Below are positions 1 to 8,284 of a stretch of DNA of 10,266 nucleotides, in pieces. The notes beneath the pieces were generated by a model that worked only from the letters and a program-made list of their open reading frames with translations, was not told the origin of the DNA and searched no databases. Where the stretch lies: contig RFSC01000019.1 in NCBI GenBank assembly GCA_009924185.1, positions 1 to 10,266 of the forward strand, written 5' to 3'. A program made the translations under genes and the position numbers. Each line of letters starts with the position of its first letter. Position 1 is the first letter of the stretch. Source of the DNA: Actinomycetota bacterium (GTDB taxonomy: Bacteria; Actinomycetota; Actinomycetes; Nanopelagicales; Nanopelagicaceae).

Positions 1-285
1 CTCATCCATAGTTGCACCTTTAGCTAGACCTCCCGCAATCCAGATTGATTTCAACTGAGAGTTCAGAGCCGCAATGGCAGCGTGAGGATTGGTTGCCTTG
101 GAATCATCAATCCAGGTCACTCCATCATGTTCTGCCACAACCTCGAGACGATGATGATCAAGTTTAAAACTCCGCAGTGCCTGAGCAACCGAGTCGGCCT
201 TGCTGCCAACGCAGCGAGCCAGACCAGCTGCCGCCATCGCATTCAAGACATTGTGTGGAACAGCAGGGTTTATGTCGGATAGCTC
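1..285 (-). CDS. murD: MurD C-terminal part (second half of the frame-broken murD, runs off the window)
   Basis: UDP-N-acetylmuramoyl-L-alanine:D-glutamate ligase, C-terminal portion. It adds D-glutamate to UDP-MurNAc-L-Ala in the cytoplasm. This frame is one base forward of the upstream half and stays open for 95 codons to the window edge. It begins ELSDINPAVPHNVLNAM and continues through WIDDSKATNPHAA to IWIAGGLAKGA. The PHNVLNA segment is the hinge into the third Mur-ligase domain, and DDSKATNP and AGGLAKG are hallmark MurD segments. No start codon sits suitably at its beginning: the first ATG in frame is inside the hinge. It is therefore not an independent gene but the continuation of the ORF ending at 284. 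Compared with typical MurD proteins of roughly 440-490 residues, about 100 C-terminal residues lie outside the window. The family call is sure; the intactness of the gene is not. Confidence 0.9.
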
Positions 286-289
286 ACAA
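284..289 (-). other. Apparent +1 frame break in murD (TTG TGA)
   Basis: Reading frame 0 ends TTG-TGA at 289-284. Reading one base further forward from 285 restores MurD homology, so the joined product reads SEAEAL-ELSDINP. In the downstream frame an upstream TAG at 324-322 bounds the break to about 284-321. The shift matches one extra base (or two missing ones). Two purine-rich GAGG blocks precede the site, the nearer one two bases before the TTG codon. There is no homopolymer run at the site. Confidence 0.85.
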
Positions 290-1066
290 CGCCTCTGCCT
301 CGCTTGAAATAAAGGCTCTATCTACAATCAAATTCTCAACCAATCCGATTTGATGTGGCTTCGGAGTATCTAGAGAGAACCAAACAATTTGATGGGCTAC
401 ATTCTTCGCACGCTTAACAATTTCAGAGTCATGTGCGTTAAGAATCACGGTATCAGCATTTTTAGTGATTTTGAACTTGGCGTTTGCATAATTATCAAAA
501 CTTCCATGCCAATCAATGTGATCCTCGGCAATATTCAAGATTGCCACCGCTACAAACTGCGCTTCCACACTCCATTCCAGTTGGAAAGAGGACATCTCAA
601 GAACCAAATAATCTGCATCTGTGTTGGTGACCGCTTCAATAGCGGTGAGCCCGATATTTCCGCAGGCGACGGCGTTCACTCCATCTGCTACCAGCATCGC
701 CTCAGCCATCTGCACTGCGGTGGTTTTGCCATTTGTCCCAGTCAAGGCCAGCCACTTTTGTTCTGGCCTGATCTCCTGTTTGACCCGCCAGGCTAAATCA
801 ATCTCACTTATCACTGGAACATCAGCTTGTTGAAGCTGGAGAATTAGAGGGTTATCGACCTTCCAACCTGGAGATACAACTGCAAAATCAACTTCAGCTA
901 AATCCACCTCTGATAAATCACTATGAATTTCTGGTCCAGCAATCTTTTCATCTATCAGAATCGTTTTGGCTGCTTTCGCGTTTAGAAATTCAATAGTAGG
1001 CCGCCCAGTAACCCCCGCACCAAAGACCACTATAGATTTGTCAGAAAGGCTGGAGATAAAACTCAC
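284..1066 (-). CDS. murD: MurD N-terminal and central part (UDP-MurNAc-L-Ala:D-Glu ligase), stops early at a frame break
   Basis: Cytoplasmic ATP-dependent ligase that adds D-glutamate to the growing peptidoglycan stem peptide. I place the start at GTG 1066-1064, two bases after the mraY stop. An in-frame upstream ATG at 1120 would only read through the end of mraY and gives no MurD-like sequence. From GTG the protein has an N-terminal Rossmann-like substrate domain (SIVVFGAGVTG, residues 11-21), the ATP-binding P-loop LTGTNGKTT (108-116), GNIG (136-139), EMSSFQL (157-163) and the NIAEDHIDWHG segment (178-188). It ends after residue 260 (DRAFISSEAEAL) at TGA 286-284. At that point the homology continues without a gap in the next frame. 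The gene is the last one visible in the dcw operon. The TGA could be a sequencing error, a real mutation or a recoding site. Confidence 0.92.
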   Translation of the reverse strand: MSFISSLSDKSIVVFGAGVTGRPTIEFLNAKAAKTILIDEKIAGPEIHSDLSEVDLAEVDFAVVSPGWKVDNPLILQLQQADVPVISEIDLAWRVKQEIRPEQKWLALTGTNGKTTAVQMAEAMLVADGVNAVACGNIGLTAIEAVTNTDADYLVLEMSSFQLEWSVEAQFVAVAILNIAEDHIDWHGSFDNYANAKFKITKNADTVILNAHDSEIVKRAKNVAHQIVWFSLDTPKPHQIGLVENLIVDRAFISSEAEAL

Positions 1067-1068
1067 GG

Positions 1069-2127
1069 TTAAGCAACCACCCACTGTGCATAGAACAAGC
1101 CCAAGCCGGCGGCGACACAAAGTCCAGCAATGATCCAGAATCTAATAACGATTGTTACTTCGCCCCAACCAAGGAGCTCAAAGTGATGTTGCAATGGCGC
1201 CATTTTGAAAACCCGCTTGCCACCACTTAACTTGAAATAGGTAGTTTGAATAATCACAGACATGGTGATGATTACAAACAAACCGCCTATTGGAATCAAG
1301 AGAAGTTCGGTACGCAAAGTCATGGCAAGGCCTGCTAATCCGCCACCTAAGGCAAGGGATCCGGTGTCTCCCATAAATATTCGCGCGGGTGATGCATTCC
1401 ACCAGAGAAAGCCAGCACAAGAACCAGCCAGAGCTGCAGCTAAAACCGCAAGATCCAAAGGGTCGCGAACGGTATAACAATTAGTGCTAGCGGCTACTTC
1501 GCAGCGTTGTCCAAATTTCCAAACTCCAATAAGTACAAAAGCTAAAAATGACATTACCGCGGCACCGCTCGCTAAACCATCTAATCCATCTGTCAGGTTT
1601 ACTCCATTGCTGGTCCCTAAAACCATGAGAATGGCCCAAAAAACTACCAAGACAACCCCAAGCTTTATTGAAGTATCTCTGACAGTTGATAGATATTCAG
1701 ACATTGGGGTTAAGCCCAAATCATCTGGAAAACGTGTAGCTAAAACTCCAAATGCTCCAGCAACAATGGCTTGTCCAATCAATTTCTGCTTAGCACGCAA
1801 CCCCAAGGAGCGTTGCTTTACTACCTTTAGCCAATCATCCAAATACCCAACAAAACCCAATCCGACTATCAAGCCAATTACAAGTAGCGCTGATGCTGTT
1901 GGTTCAGCACCGGTAACTAAATGCGAAACCAAATAACCAACTATGGTTGCAAAGATGAGAACCACTCCACCCATAGTTGGAGTGCCACGTTTTACATGGT
2001 GAGTTTTAGGACCATCATCTCTGATCTGTTGCCCGTAACCCTTGCGGGCTAAGAACTTTATGAAAGCTGGAGTTGCAAACAAACTCAAGAGGAAGGCTAT
2101 TGCCCCTGAGATCAAAATTCCTCTCAC
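1069..2127 (-). CDS. mraY: MraY, phospho-MurNAc-pentapeptide translocase
   Basis: Integral membrane enzyme that transfers phospho-MurNAc-pentapeptide from UDP to undecaprenyl phosphate, forming lipid I on the inner face of the membrane. The 352-residue length is normal for the family. It is strongly hydrophobic, with many membrane segments beginning at about residues 3-20, 53-72 and 80-95. Hallmark residues are visible: the GYLDDWLK motif with Asp97-Asp98, [10 protein letters not shown] (177-186), [12 protein letters not shown] (251-262) and the histidine motif [11 protein letters not shown] (311-321). The start is GTG 2127-2125; its first base is the last base of the murF TAG, so the two are coupled, and a GGGGG ribosome binding site lies upstream. 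murD follows after two bases. Nothing is missing. Confidence 0.97.
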   Translation of the reverse strand: MRGILISGAIAFLLSLFATPAFIKFLARKGYGQQIRDDGPKTHHVKRGTPTMGGVVLIFATIVGYLVSHLVTGAEPTASALLVIGLIVGLGFVGYLDDWLKVVKQRSLGLRAKQKLIGQAIVAGAFGVLATRFPDDLGLTPMSEYLSTVRDTSIKLGVVLVVFWAILMVLGTSNGVNLTDGLDGLASGAAVMSFLAFVLIGVWKFGQRCEVAASTNCYTVRDPLDLAVLAAALAGSCAGFLWWNASPARIFMGDTGSLALGGGLAGLAMTLRTELLLIPIGGLFVIITMSVIIQTTYFKLSGGKRVFKMAPLQHHFELLGWGEVTIVIRFWIIAGLCVAAGLGLFYAQWVVA

Positions 2128-3512
2128 TATTTAGCCCCCTCTTCTAAATTAACCTGCCTGGCTTCGATGAAAGCACTTGCCAACTCCTCGAGGTGTTCTG
2201 CTCTCGAGGCTTTAACTAGAACAACATCGCCAGCTTCAAATTCAGCGCCCAAAGCCTTCGCCTCTTCCACGCTCCCAAAGTAATGGCTTTGGGTCTGAGA
2301 TTCGCTTAACCCATCTAGATAATCCTGATTGGAAATTGCAACTAAATGATCAATCCCAAGCTCTCCAGCCAATGTACCAATCTGCTTATGCATTTGCTTT
2401 GATTCCGGCCCTAGCTCATGCATGGTTCCTAGGAAGGCCCATGATCTTCCGCCTCTTTCCTGAGTTAGCAAGACCAAACTCCTAAGCGCTGCCTCCATGC
2501 TCTCTGGGTTGGCGTTATAGGAATCATTAATCAATAAAACTTCAGCTAAGTCATGTATCTCCATACGCCACTTGCTATTTGCTTCATGCTCCGAAAGCGC
2601 AGAAGCAATACTCTGAGTTGGGATGCTCAAAACATGGGCGATCGCCGCCGCCGCCAATGCGTTTGGAATCTGGTGCAATCCCATGACGCGAAGAGCTACA
2701 GGTTCTCTACCTTCCGGAGTAACTAAATCAAAGTGGGCATAGCCGCCGCGAAACTCAATATCTGCTGCTCGAACATCACACTCATGTGATTCGCCAAAAG
2801 TTATCTTGTTTACCCCTTCAACAAAAAACATCTTTGGTGTGAACTCATCATAAGTACCCAGGACTGCAGATGATCCTGGCTTTAGCGCACTGATTAACTC
2901 ACCTTTTGCTTTTGCAATATTTTCTCGAGAGCCAAATTCACCCAGGTGTGCATTGCCCACCTTTAGAACGGCACCCACATCTGGCACGGCGATTTTGGCT
3001 AGCGCAGAGATATCCCCACCATGTCGAGCGCCCATTTCGACAATACAAAATCTAGTGGCGGTTGTTGCGCGCAATAAAGTTAAGGGAACTCCAAGATCAT
3101 TGTTAAATGAACCCTGAGCGGCAATGGTTTCTCCCCTGCTGCTTAGCACCGTATTCAACATATCTTTGGTTGTGGTCTTACCCTGCGAGCCGGTAATTCC
3201 AATTACCTTCAATTGCGGCAACTGCTCCCGGACAAATTTGGCTAGTTTTCCAAGCCCCGAAATCACATCTTCGACCAAGATATAAGGGGTCTTTACCGGC
3301 TTTGAAACAATAGAAAGTATTGCGCCATTCTGTAGAGCCTGTTCAACAAAATCATGCCCGTCTGCATGCTCTCCTTTTAAAGCCAGAAAGACATCGCCGG
3401 CCTTGATTTGTCGAGAATCAAATTTGAACTCAGTATCGGCGTGAAGTTCCGCATCGCCACTGAGGGTTCCCCCGACAATCTCAGCAACTTGAGCTGCTTT
3501 CATTTTTATCAT
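2127..3512 (-). CDS. murF: MurF, UDP-MurNAc-tripeptide:D-Ala-D-Ala ligase
   Basis: Cytoplasmic ATP-dependent ligase that adds D-Ala-D-Ala to UDP-MurNAc-tripeptide, completing the pentapeptide used by MraY. It has 461 residues, a normal length. An N-terminal Mur-ligase domain (about 1-95, with [16 protein letters not shown] at 32-47) precedes the ATP-binding domain with the P-loop [12 protein letters not shown] (105-116). Further family segments are [12 protein letters not shown] (136-147), the [10 protein letters not shown] loop (186-195) with AKGEL (202-206), and [13 protein letters not shown] (327-339) opening the C-terminal domain. SQGKTT with NDSYNANP separates MurF from MurD and MurE. 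The chosen ATG at 3512 overlaps the murE TGA as ATGA. A second ATG three codons in (3503) is equally possible, since neither has a clear ribosome binding site; coupling to murE is likely. Confidence 0.96.
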   Translation of the reverse strand: MIKMKAAQVAEIVGGTLSGDAELHADTEFKFDSRQIKAGDVFLALKGEHADGHDFVEQALQNGAILSIVSKPVKTPYILVEDVISGLGKLAKFVREQLPQLKVIGITGSQGKTTTKDMLNTVLSSRGETIAAQGSFNNDLGVPLTLLRATTATRFCIVEMGARHGGDISALAKIAVPDVGAVLKVGNAHLGEFGSRENIAKAKGELISALKPGSSAVLGTYDEFTPKMFFVEGVNKITFGESHECDVRAADIEFRGGYAHFDLVTPEGREPVALRVMGLHQIPNALAAAAIAHVLSIPTQSIASALSEHEANSKWRMEIHDLAEVLLINDSYNANPESMEAALRSLVLLTQERGGRSWAFLGTMHELGPESKQMHKQIGTLAGELGIDHLVAISNQDYLDGLSESQTQSHYFGSVEEAKALGAEFEAGDVVLVKASRAEHLEELASAFIEARQVNLEEGAK

Positions 3513-5014
3513 TTCAGATTCGCAATCGCTTTCCTTAACTCTGCCTGATCGCTGAATGGAGTTTTTACGCCCTTGATTTCCTGTCCAGTCTCGTGGCCCT
3601 TTCCTAATACGATGATGGTGTCGCCGAGCTGGGCGATATTCACCGCATATTCAATAGCTGCTGCTCTATCAACAATCACTTTTTGGTGTTCGCCTAAATT
3701 CAAACCAGCTGTCATGTCCTCAAGAATTTTTACTGGATCTTCACTACGAGGATTATCACTAGTGAATATAGCTATATCGCATCCCTCATAAAGAGCTTTA
3801 CCCATGATGGCTCTTTTGCTTTTGTCACGATCTCCTCCGCAACCCAATATGCCAATCAGCTTTGCATTAGTGATTTCTCTGGCTGTCTTCAAAACTTTAG
3901 TGACGGCATCTGGCGAATGAGCAAAGTCCACAAGGGCGTTGAAATCTCGGCCATGAGTAATCTTTTCCATGCGTCCCGGAGCTCCGCTCAGAGTGGACAG
4001 TGATTGGCCTATAACCAGAGGATCAACTCCACTATGGGCTGCAATCGCTACTGCCAGCAAGCAGTTTTCTAAGTTATAGGAACCAAGCAGATTGATTCTT
4101 CCCTCTATTAGAACTCCACCCTCACCACGAATCGCGACCTCAAAGCCTTTGTTATCGCCTCGAAGAGATTCAAAGTGCCAGGTTGCTTTCTTATTGTGTA
4201 TCGAAAGGGTGCCGTTCGGAATTGTTATCTCTTTGGCAAGTCGCGCTCCATACTCATGATCAATATTGATCACGGCAAACTCGCTCAAATTGCTAGAAAA
4301 CAAGGCGCGCTTGGCCTGATAGTAACTCTCCATGTCGCCATGGAAATCTAAATGATCCTGGGAAAGATTGGTGAATCCAGATACAGAAAAATGAACACCA
4401 TCTACTCGATGTTGCACCAGCGCATGACTACTAACCTCCATTGCCACATTACGGATATGCCTCTCCTGCATTACAGAGAGAGTGCGGTGCAAGACATCTG
4501 ACTCTGGAGTGGTGTGAGTTGTTGGGTAGAAATCCTCCCCAACCTTTATCCCAACGGTGCCGATCAAGCCGTTGGAGAACTCTGCATATTGCCAAATCTG
4601 ATTAAGCAAAAATGTGGTCGTTGTTTTGCCATTGGTTCCGGTAATGCCTGCCAAGTACATAGATCGACTCGGCGAATTGAGAAACCAATCCGAAAGAAAA
4701 CCGATCTGGGAGCGTGGATTCGGCACAACCAACACGGGGATTTCTAGCTGCTGAAGGGGAAGAGAATCAGCACCAGAATTGTCGGTTATCACCGCCCTCG
4801 CACCACGCTCCACAGCGGTTTGAATGAAGGCGCTACCGTGGGTTTTGACACCTGGCAGCGCAAGAAAAATCTCTCCGGCTTGTATGTTTTTTGAACTGCT
4901 CGATAATCCAGTTATCTCTATTTCAGAGTACTTACCATCAATGGAGATTCCCAAATAGTCAGCAACGGCTCCGAGGCTCTTTACTACTGGAGTAAATCTG
5001 TTTATTTCAGTCAT
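3509..5014 (-). CDS. murE: MurE, UDP-MurNAc-L-Ala-D-Glu:meso-diaminopimelate ligase
   Basis: Cytoplasmic ligase that adds the third stem-peptide residue. It has 501 residues, normal for MurE. The P-loop GITGTNGKTTTT spans residues 123-134. HTTPES (167-172) and the NLSQDHLDFHG block (216-226) follow. Lys235 in YYQAKRALF is in the position of the carbamylated lysine. DNPR (420-423) is the motif that in characterised MurE enzymes reads the amino-acid substrate. DNPR marks meso-diaminopimelate specificity rather than lysine, so a DAP-type cell wall is inferred. GKGHETGQEI (471-480) is also family-typical. The ATG at 5014 overlaps the 3' end of ftsI by 8 bases, and the 4-base ATGA overlap with murF follows. 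The ribosome binding site is weak, so coupling is likely. Confidence 0.96.
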   Translation of the reverse strand: MTEINRFTPVVKSLGAVADYLGISIDGKYSEIEITGLSSSSKNIQAGEIFLALPGVKTHGSAFIQTAVERGARAVITDNSGADSLPLQQLEIPVLVVPNPRSQIGFLSDWFLNSPSRSMYLAGITGTNGKTTTTFLLNQIWQYAEFSNGLIGTVGIKVGEDFYPTTHTTPESDVLHRTLSVMQERHIRNVAMEVSSHALVQHRVDGVHFSVSGFTNLSQDHLDFHGDMESYYQAKRALFSSNLSEFAVINIDHEYGARLAKEITIPNGTLSIHNKKATWHFESLRGDNKGFEVAIRGEGGVLIEGRINLLGSYNLENCLLAVAIAAHSGVDPLVIGQSLSTLSGAPGRMEKITHGRDFNALVDFAHSPDAVTKVLKTAREITNAKLIGILGCGGDRDKSKRAIMGKALYEGCDIAIFTSDNPRSEDPVKILEDMTAGLNLGEHQKVIVDRAAAIEYAVNIAQLGDTIIVLGKGHETGQEIKGVKTPFSDQAELRKAIANLK

Positions 5015-6842
5015 TTGTACTTACGCGAGATTGGGATTTATTTAACGCCTCTGCAGCGGCAATCTTTTTCTTAAGAGCTTTCTCATCAAGAACATATGAG
5101 TTGGTTGCTGCAGCGGTTGGTGGGATGTGCTGATCTTTCAATACAAAGCTCATCACTTTCTTGAATACTGGACCGCCTAGATAGCCACCCCAGTGCAAAC
5201 CTTTAGGATCTTGAATTGTTACCGAAACGACATACGCTGGCTCATCTGCAGGAGCAAAACCGATAAAGGATGCTGTGTAGCCACGATAGCAACCGCAAGA
5301 GTCATCAACTCTTTGTGCGGTTCCAGTCTTTCCAGCTACTCGATAGCCGGGAATAGCAGCGGAGGGCGCGGTACCCGAGGGAGATACAACGCTCTCCATC
5401 ATCAACCTCATTTTTCTTGCGGTTTCAGCACTTACTACTCGAATACTTTTTTGCTTTCCAGCAGGTGTATATCTACCTGCGGCATCGCTAATTCCTTCAA
5501 CTACGGTTGGAGTTACTCGGACACCATCATTAGCCAGAGTTGCGAAGACTGAAGTCGCTTGCATCGCAGTTACTGAGTAACCCTGACCGAAGGCCACTGT
5601 TGGCGCTGTTGTGCCGGACCAATCCTTAACATCCAGCAGCTTGCCGCTTTCTTCTCCTGGCAAACCAGATCCAGGTTTCTCTGCGATACCAAACTTTTTC
5701 AAATATGAGTGCAGCTTGTCATTTGAGAGCATTTCACCGATCTTGATAGACGCGGTGTTGCTTGATACCGCCAATGCACCGGCGACGGTCAATCTCTGCA
5801 CCGGATGAGGATCGTGATCCTTGAAAACCTTGTTGGATCTCTTCAATTTATCTGGCACAGTTAAAACGGTCTCTGGCCCAATCTTGCCTTCCTCAATCGC
5901 AGAGGCAACTGTTATTACCTTCCCAGTTGATCCGGGCTCATAAACCTCTTGAACTGAAGGATTTTTCCATCGATAAGGATCAACACCTTTTGTATTGCCT
6001 GGCTCAAATGATGGGTAAGTAGCATGGGCTAAAACGTGACCTGTTTTTGGATCCATAACAATCACAGTTCCAGATAGAGCTCTTGAACCTCTAACTGCGG
6101 TTCTGATGGCTTCTTGGGCTACCCACTGAACATCTCGATCTATTGTTAATCTGACGGTGTTGCCTTTGACAGCCTCTGCGGTGATTTTCTGAGTTCCAGG
6201 AATAATTGTTCCACCCGCGTTGGCGTAGGTGTACTCGCCATTTATGCCAGCCAAAGTCGAGTTCATGCTGTACTCCAAACCCGCTGCACCTACACCAGCA
6301 CGATTGATAAAGCCAATGACTGCAGCACCCAACTCTGCCTCCGGGTACTCTCTTACATAAATCCGCTCCGCAAAGAATCCCGCCAATCGTTTAGCAAAAC
6401 CATTTTTTTCTTGAGAAACCTCTGAGTTATAACGCTCAATCTCACCTTGTAGTGCTCGCCAAACCGCCGGCTTAACCGATTGCGCTATGACTACATACCG
6501 CCTAGTTCCAGTTAACTGCGTTTCCAAATCTTCGGCCGTCATATCAAGAATCGGAGCTGAAATCTCCGCCAACTTCTTTGGATAATCGATAATCGCCTGA
6601 TCAGCCAGAATTCGATAAGCAATAACGGAGCGAGCAAACTCAACCCCATTTACATCTGTAATGGCGCCACGTGGTGCCATGATTAATGATTGCTTTGCTA
6701 ACTCCATGTCAGCACGGTTTGCAAACCCGGCCGCGCGTACCGCCTGAACATCTACTAGGCGGACCGCAAAAACAACCAGAAGGACTAGCGAGATGGCTAC
6801 TACGTAACGAATTCTGCGCTCAACTAAAGAGTTATGACTCAT
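5007..6842 (-). CDS. ftsI: FtsI / PbpB, septal peptidoglycan transpeptidase (class B PBP, PBP3-type)
   Basis: Membrane-anchored transpeptidase that crosslinks septal peptidoglycan during division, as partner of FtsW and the FtsL-type proteins. It has 611 residues with a short cytoplasmic N-terminus and one membrane anchor at about 12-32. A PBP dimerisation domain follows (APRGAITDVNG near 56-66, then to about 230). The penicillin-binding transpeptidase domain then runs to about 570. The catalytic motifs are complete: SxxK is S305-T-G-K308 in YEPGSTGK, SxN is S360-S-N362, and KTG is K505-T-G507 in AGKTGTAQ. A Cys516-Gly-Cys518 pair lies just after KTG. A lysine/alanine-rich tail (about 583-611) follows the catalytic domain. 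The ATG overlaps the ftsL stop as ATGA, and the stop overlaps murE by 8 bases. An antibiotic-resistance role is not implied. Confidence 0.96.
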   Translation of the reverse strand: MSHNSLVERRIRYVVAISLVLLVVFAVRLVDVQAVRAAGFANRADMELAKQSLIMAPRGAITDVNGVEFARSVIAYRILADQAIIDYPKKLAEISAPILDMTAEDLETQLTGTRRYVVIAQSVKPAVWRALQGEIERYNSEVSQEKNGFAKRLAGFFAERIYVREYPEAELGAAVIGFINRAGVGAAGLEYSMNSTLAGINGEYTYANAGGTIIPGTQKITAEAVKGNTVRLTIDRDVQWVAQEAIRTAVRGSRALSGTVIVMDPKTGHVLAHATYPSFEPGNTKGVDPYRWKNPSVQEVYEPGSTGKVITVASAIEEGKIGPETVLTVPDKLKRSNKVFKDHDPHPVQRLTVAGALAVSSNTASIKIGEMLSNDKLHSYLKKFGIAEKPGSGLPGEESGKLLDVKDWSGTTAPTVAFGQGYSVTAMQATSVFATLANDGVRVTPTVVEGISDAAGRYTPAGKQKSIRVVSAETARKMRLMMESVVSPSGTAPSAAIPGYRVAGKTGTAQRVDDSCGCYRGYTASFIGFAPADEPAYVVSVTIQDPKGLHWGGYLGGPVFKKVMSFVLKDQHIPPTAAATNSYVLDEKALKKKIAAAEALNKSQSRVSTND

Positions 6843-7267
6843 GGATTTGCCGCCTTTTCAGATGAAGCGGTCTGGGCTATTTCGGTGGGTGTGGAGATGT
6901 CTAAGAAATAAGGGGTGCCGCTGGGAACCATTCCCAACTTAACCGCCTTTTCTGCTAAAGACTCAGATGTTGAAAGGACCGCTACTTCGCGAAGCGCTTC
7001 CTCGCGTTGTTCATTGATTGCAATCGCCTCAAGTTTCAACTCGCGAATTCGAACCGCGTCATTTCCCAACAAAATGTTTATGCCCAACAAGCCCAACAAA
7101 CCTGCAGCGAGAATTGCTGCAATCAACCCATAAAAAACCCGATCTGAAGCCTGCTGCCCCGGTACCGGCCTTAACTCTGGAACCAGGCGAAGAACTACCT
7201 GTGATGATTTTCTAGCAACGGTTTTTCTAGATCGTTCAATTGCTGGTGCGAGAGCGGAAAGCGCCAT
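6839..7267 (-). CDS. ftsL: FtsL-like septum protein (small bitopic membrane protein)
   Basis: A 142-residue protein between rsmH and ftsI, the place FtsL holds in dcw clusters. It has a basic cytoplasmic N-terminus (about 1-42), a single membrane segment at about 43-67 (VFYGLIAAILAAGLLGLLG) and then a charged, coiled-coil-like helix (about 70-98). A short LGMVPSGTPYFLDI stretch (111-124) follows, resembling the region after the coiled coil in FtsL/DivIC proteins. FtsL sequences diverge strongly, so the call rests on topology, size and position more than on residues. In the family it links FtsI/FtsW to FtsQ/DivIB at the septum. The start ATG shares one base with the rsmH stop (TAATG), and its end overlaps the ftsI start by four bases. 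Confidence 0.85.
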   Translation of the reverse strand: MALSALAPAIERSRKTVARKSSQVVLRLVPELRPVPGQQASDRVFYGLIAAILAAGLLGLLGINILLGNDAVRIRELKLEAIAINEQREEALREVAVLSTSESLAEKAVKLGMVPSGTPYFLDISTPTEIAQTASSEKAANP

Positions 7268-8214
7268 TAGAACGCCACCCGCTCAATCGCACGTAGTCTG
7301 ACGGATTGCGCGCGGGAATTTTCAGTTATCTCAGGTTCGCTGGCCTTTTCACTGCCTCGGAAAACCAATTTGAATTTTGCTGCCAATTCTGCGATTTCAA
7401 CTGGGAGTCCAACTGGTGTTTTTGATTCAGTAGCAGCTGTAAAAAACTGCTTAACGATTTTGTCCTCTAAAGATTGGAAGGACATGACAACCATCCGACC
7501 ACCAATCTCTAATCTCTCTAGCGCTCTAGGGATTGCTCTTTGCAAAATCTCTAACTCTTGATTTACCTCGATACGCAGCGCTTGAAATGTGCGCTTAGCA
7601 GGATTTCCACCGACACGTCGGGCTGGCGCTGGAATGCTCTCTTTCACGATCTGGGCTAACTCAGATGTACTACTAATTCCGCCCTTTTGACGTTGCGCAA
7701 TAATGTTGTCGACTATTCGTGAGGCAAAACGCTCCTCACCAAAGTCACGAATAATTCTGATCAAATCACTGCGGGAATAACCATCCAATATCTCTTTGGC
7801 AGTTATCCCCTTTGACTGATCCATTCTCATGTCAAGCTGGGCATCTTGAGAGTAGGAGAAGCCCCGCTCAGATTGATCCAACTGCATTGATGAGACACCT
7901 AAGTCAAAGAGAATTCCATCTACATTTTTCAAACCTAAAGAGTTGAGAACCTCAGGCATCTCGTCATAAACCGCATGAACTATTGTTATGCGATCTGAGT
8001 ACTCAGCTAGTCGTGAGCTTGCTTTCGCGATTGCCGACTTATCCCGATCTAGGCCAACAACTTTCAGATTAGGAAATTTCTCTAGCAACGCCAAGGAGTG
8101 TCCACCCCAACCTAAAGTTGCATCAACAACCACTGGGCTTTTAGCGCTTTCTATGGCGGGAGCGAGAAGGGCGATGCAGCGATCTAGCATCACTGATGTG
8201 TGTTCTATCTTCAT
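7267..8214 (-). CDS. rsmH: RsmH (MraW), 16S rRNA (cytosine-N4)-methyltransferase
   Basis: S-adenosylmethionine-dependent enzyme that N4-methylates C1402 (E. coli numbering) in the decoding centre of 16S rRNA. The protein is 315 residues, normal for RsmH. It opens with the typical HTSVML segment. The SAM-binding motif DATLGWGGHS is at 31-40 and the acidic residue of GLDRD is at 56. FDLGVSSMQLDQSERGFS (103-120), NPAKRTFQALRIEVN (204-218), the SFQSLEDK block (245-252) and a C-terminal ENSRAQSVRLRAIER (298-312) complete the family pattern. The ATG at 8214 is preceded directly by GAAGGGGAAG. A 198-nt structured leader separates it from mraZ, the only large gap inside the operon. Its TAA overlaps the ATG of the FtsL-like gene by one base. 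Confidence 0.97.
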   Translation of the reverse strand: MKIEHTSVMLDRCIALLAPAIESAKSPVVVDATLGWGGHSLALLEKFPNLKVVGLDRDKSAIAKASSRLAEYSDRITIVHAVYDEMPEVLNSLGLKNVDGILFDLGVSSMQLDQSERGFSYSQDAQLDMRMDQSKGITAKEILDGYSRSDLIRIIRDFGEERFASRIVDNIIAQRQKGGISSTSELAQIVKESIPAPARRVGGNPAKRTFQALRIEVNQELEILQRAIPRALERLEIGGRMVVMSFQSLEDKIVKQFFTAATESKTPVGLPVEIAELAAKFKLVFRGSEKASEPEITENSRAQSVRLRAIERVAF

Positions 8215-8224
8215 CTTCCCCTTC
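8215..8224 (-). promoter_or_regulatory. rsmH ribosome binding site GAAGGGGAAG
   Basis: The purine-rich GAAGGGGAAG ends immediately before the ATG at 8214. It lies at the end of a long purine-rich stretch (about 8215-8280) that looks unstructured. Its 3' part plus the A of ATG, GGGGAAGA (8221-8214), is the exact complement of the hairpin loop at 8333-8326. Confidence 0.7.
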
Positions 8225-8284
8225 TTCTCTAGATCTTCTTTCTTAACTTTGCTTTACTGCTTTTCTTTACTTGCTCTCTGTTCT

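Noticed and set aside
283..287. Overlapping GTG/TGA at the murD break as a stop-restart site
   Set aside because: The GTG at 287-285 opens a third frame that stops after five codons, so it cannot restart the MurD C-terminal frame.
1484..1936. A 150-codon plus-strand ORF opposite mraY
   Set aside because: It is a shadow of the conserved mraY frame, its sequence resembles no family I know, and it has no ribosome binding site or promoter.
5285..5300. Cys-Gly-Cys just after the KTG motif of FtsI as a special redox switch
   Set aside because: Two nearby cysteines alone are weak evidence, and a similar segment seems common in actinobacterial PbpB.
7467..7484. RsmH has SFQSLED where many bacteria have SFHSLED
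   Set aside because: As far as I recall, Q at this position is seen in actinobacterial homologues, and the rest of the protein is fully conserved.
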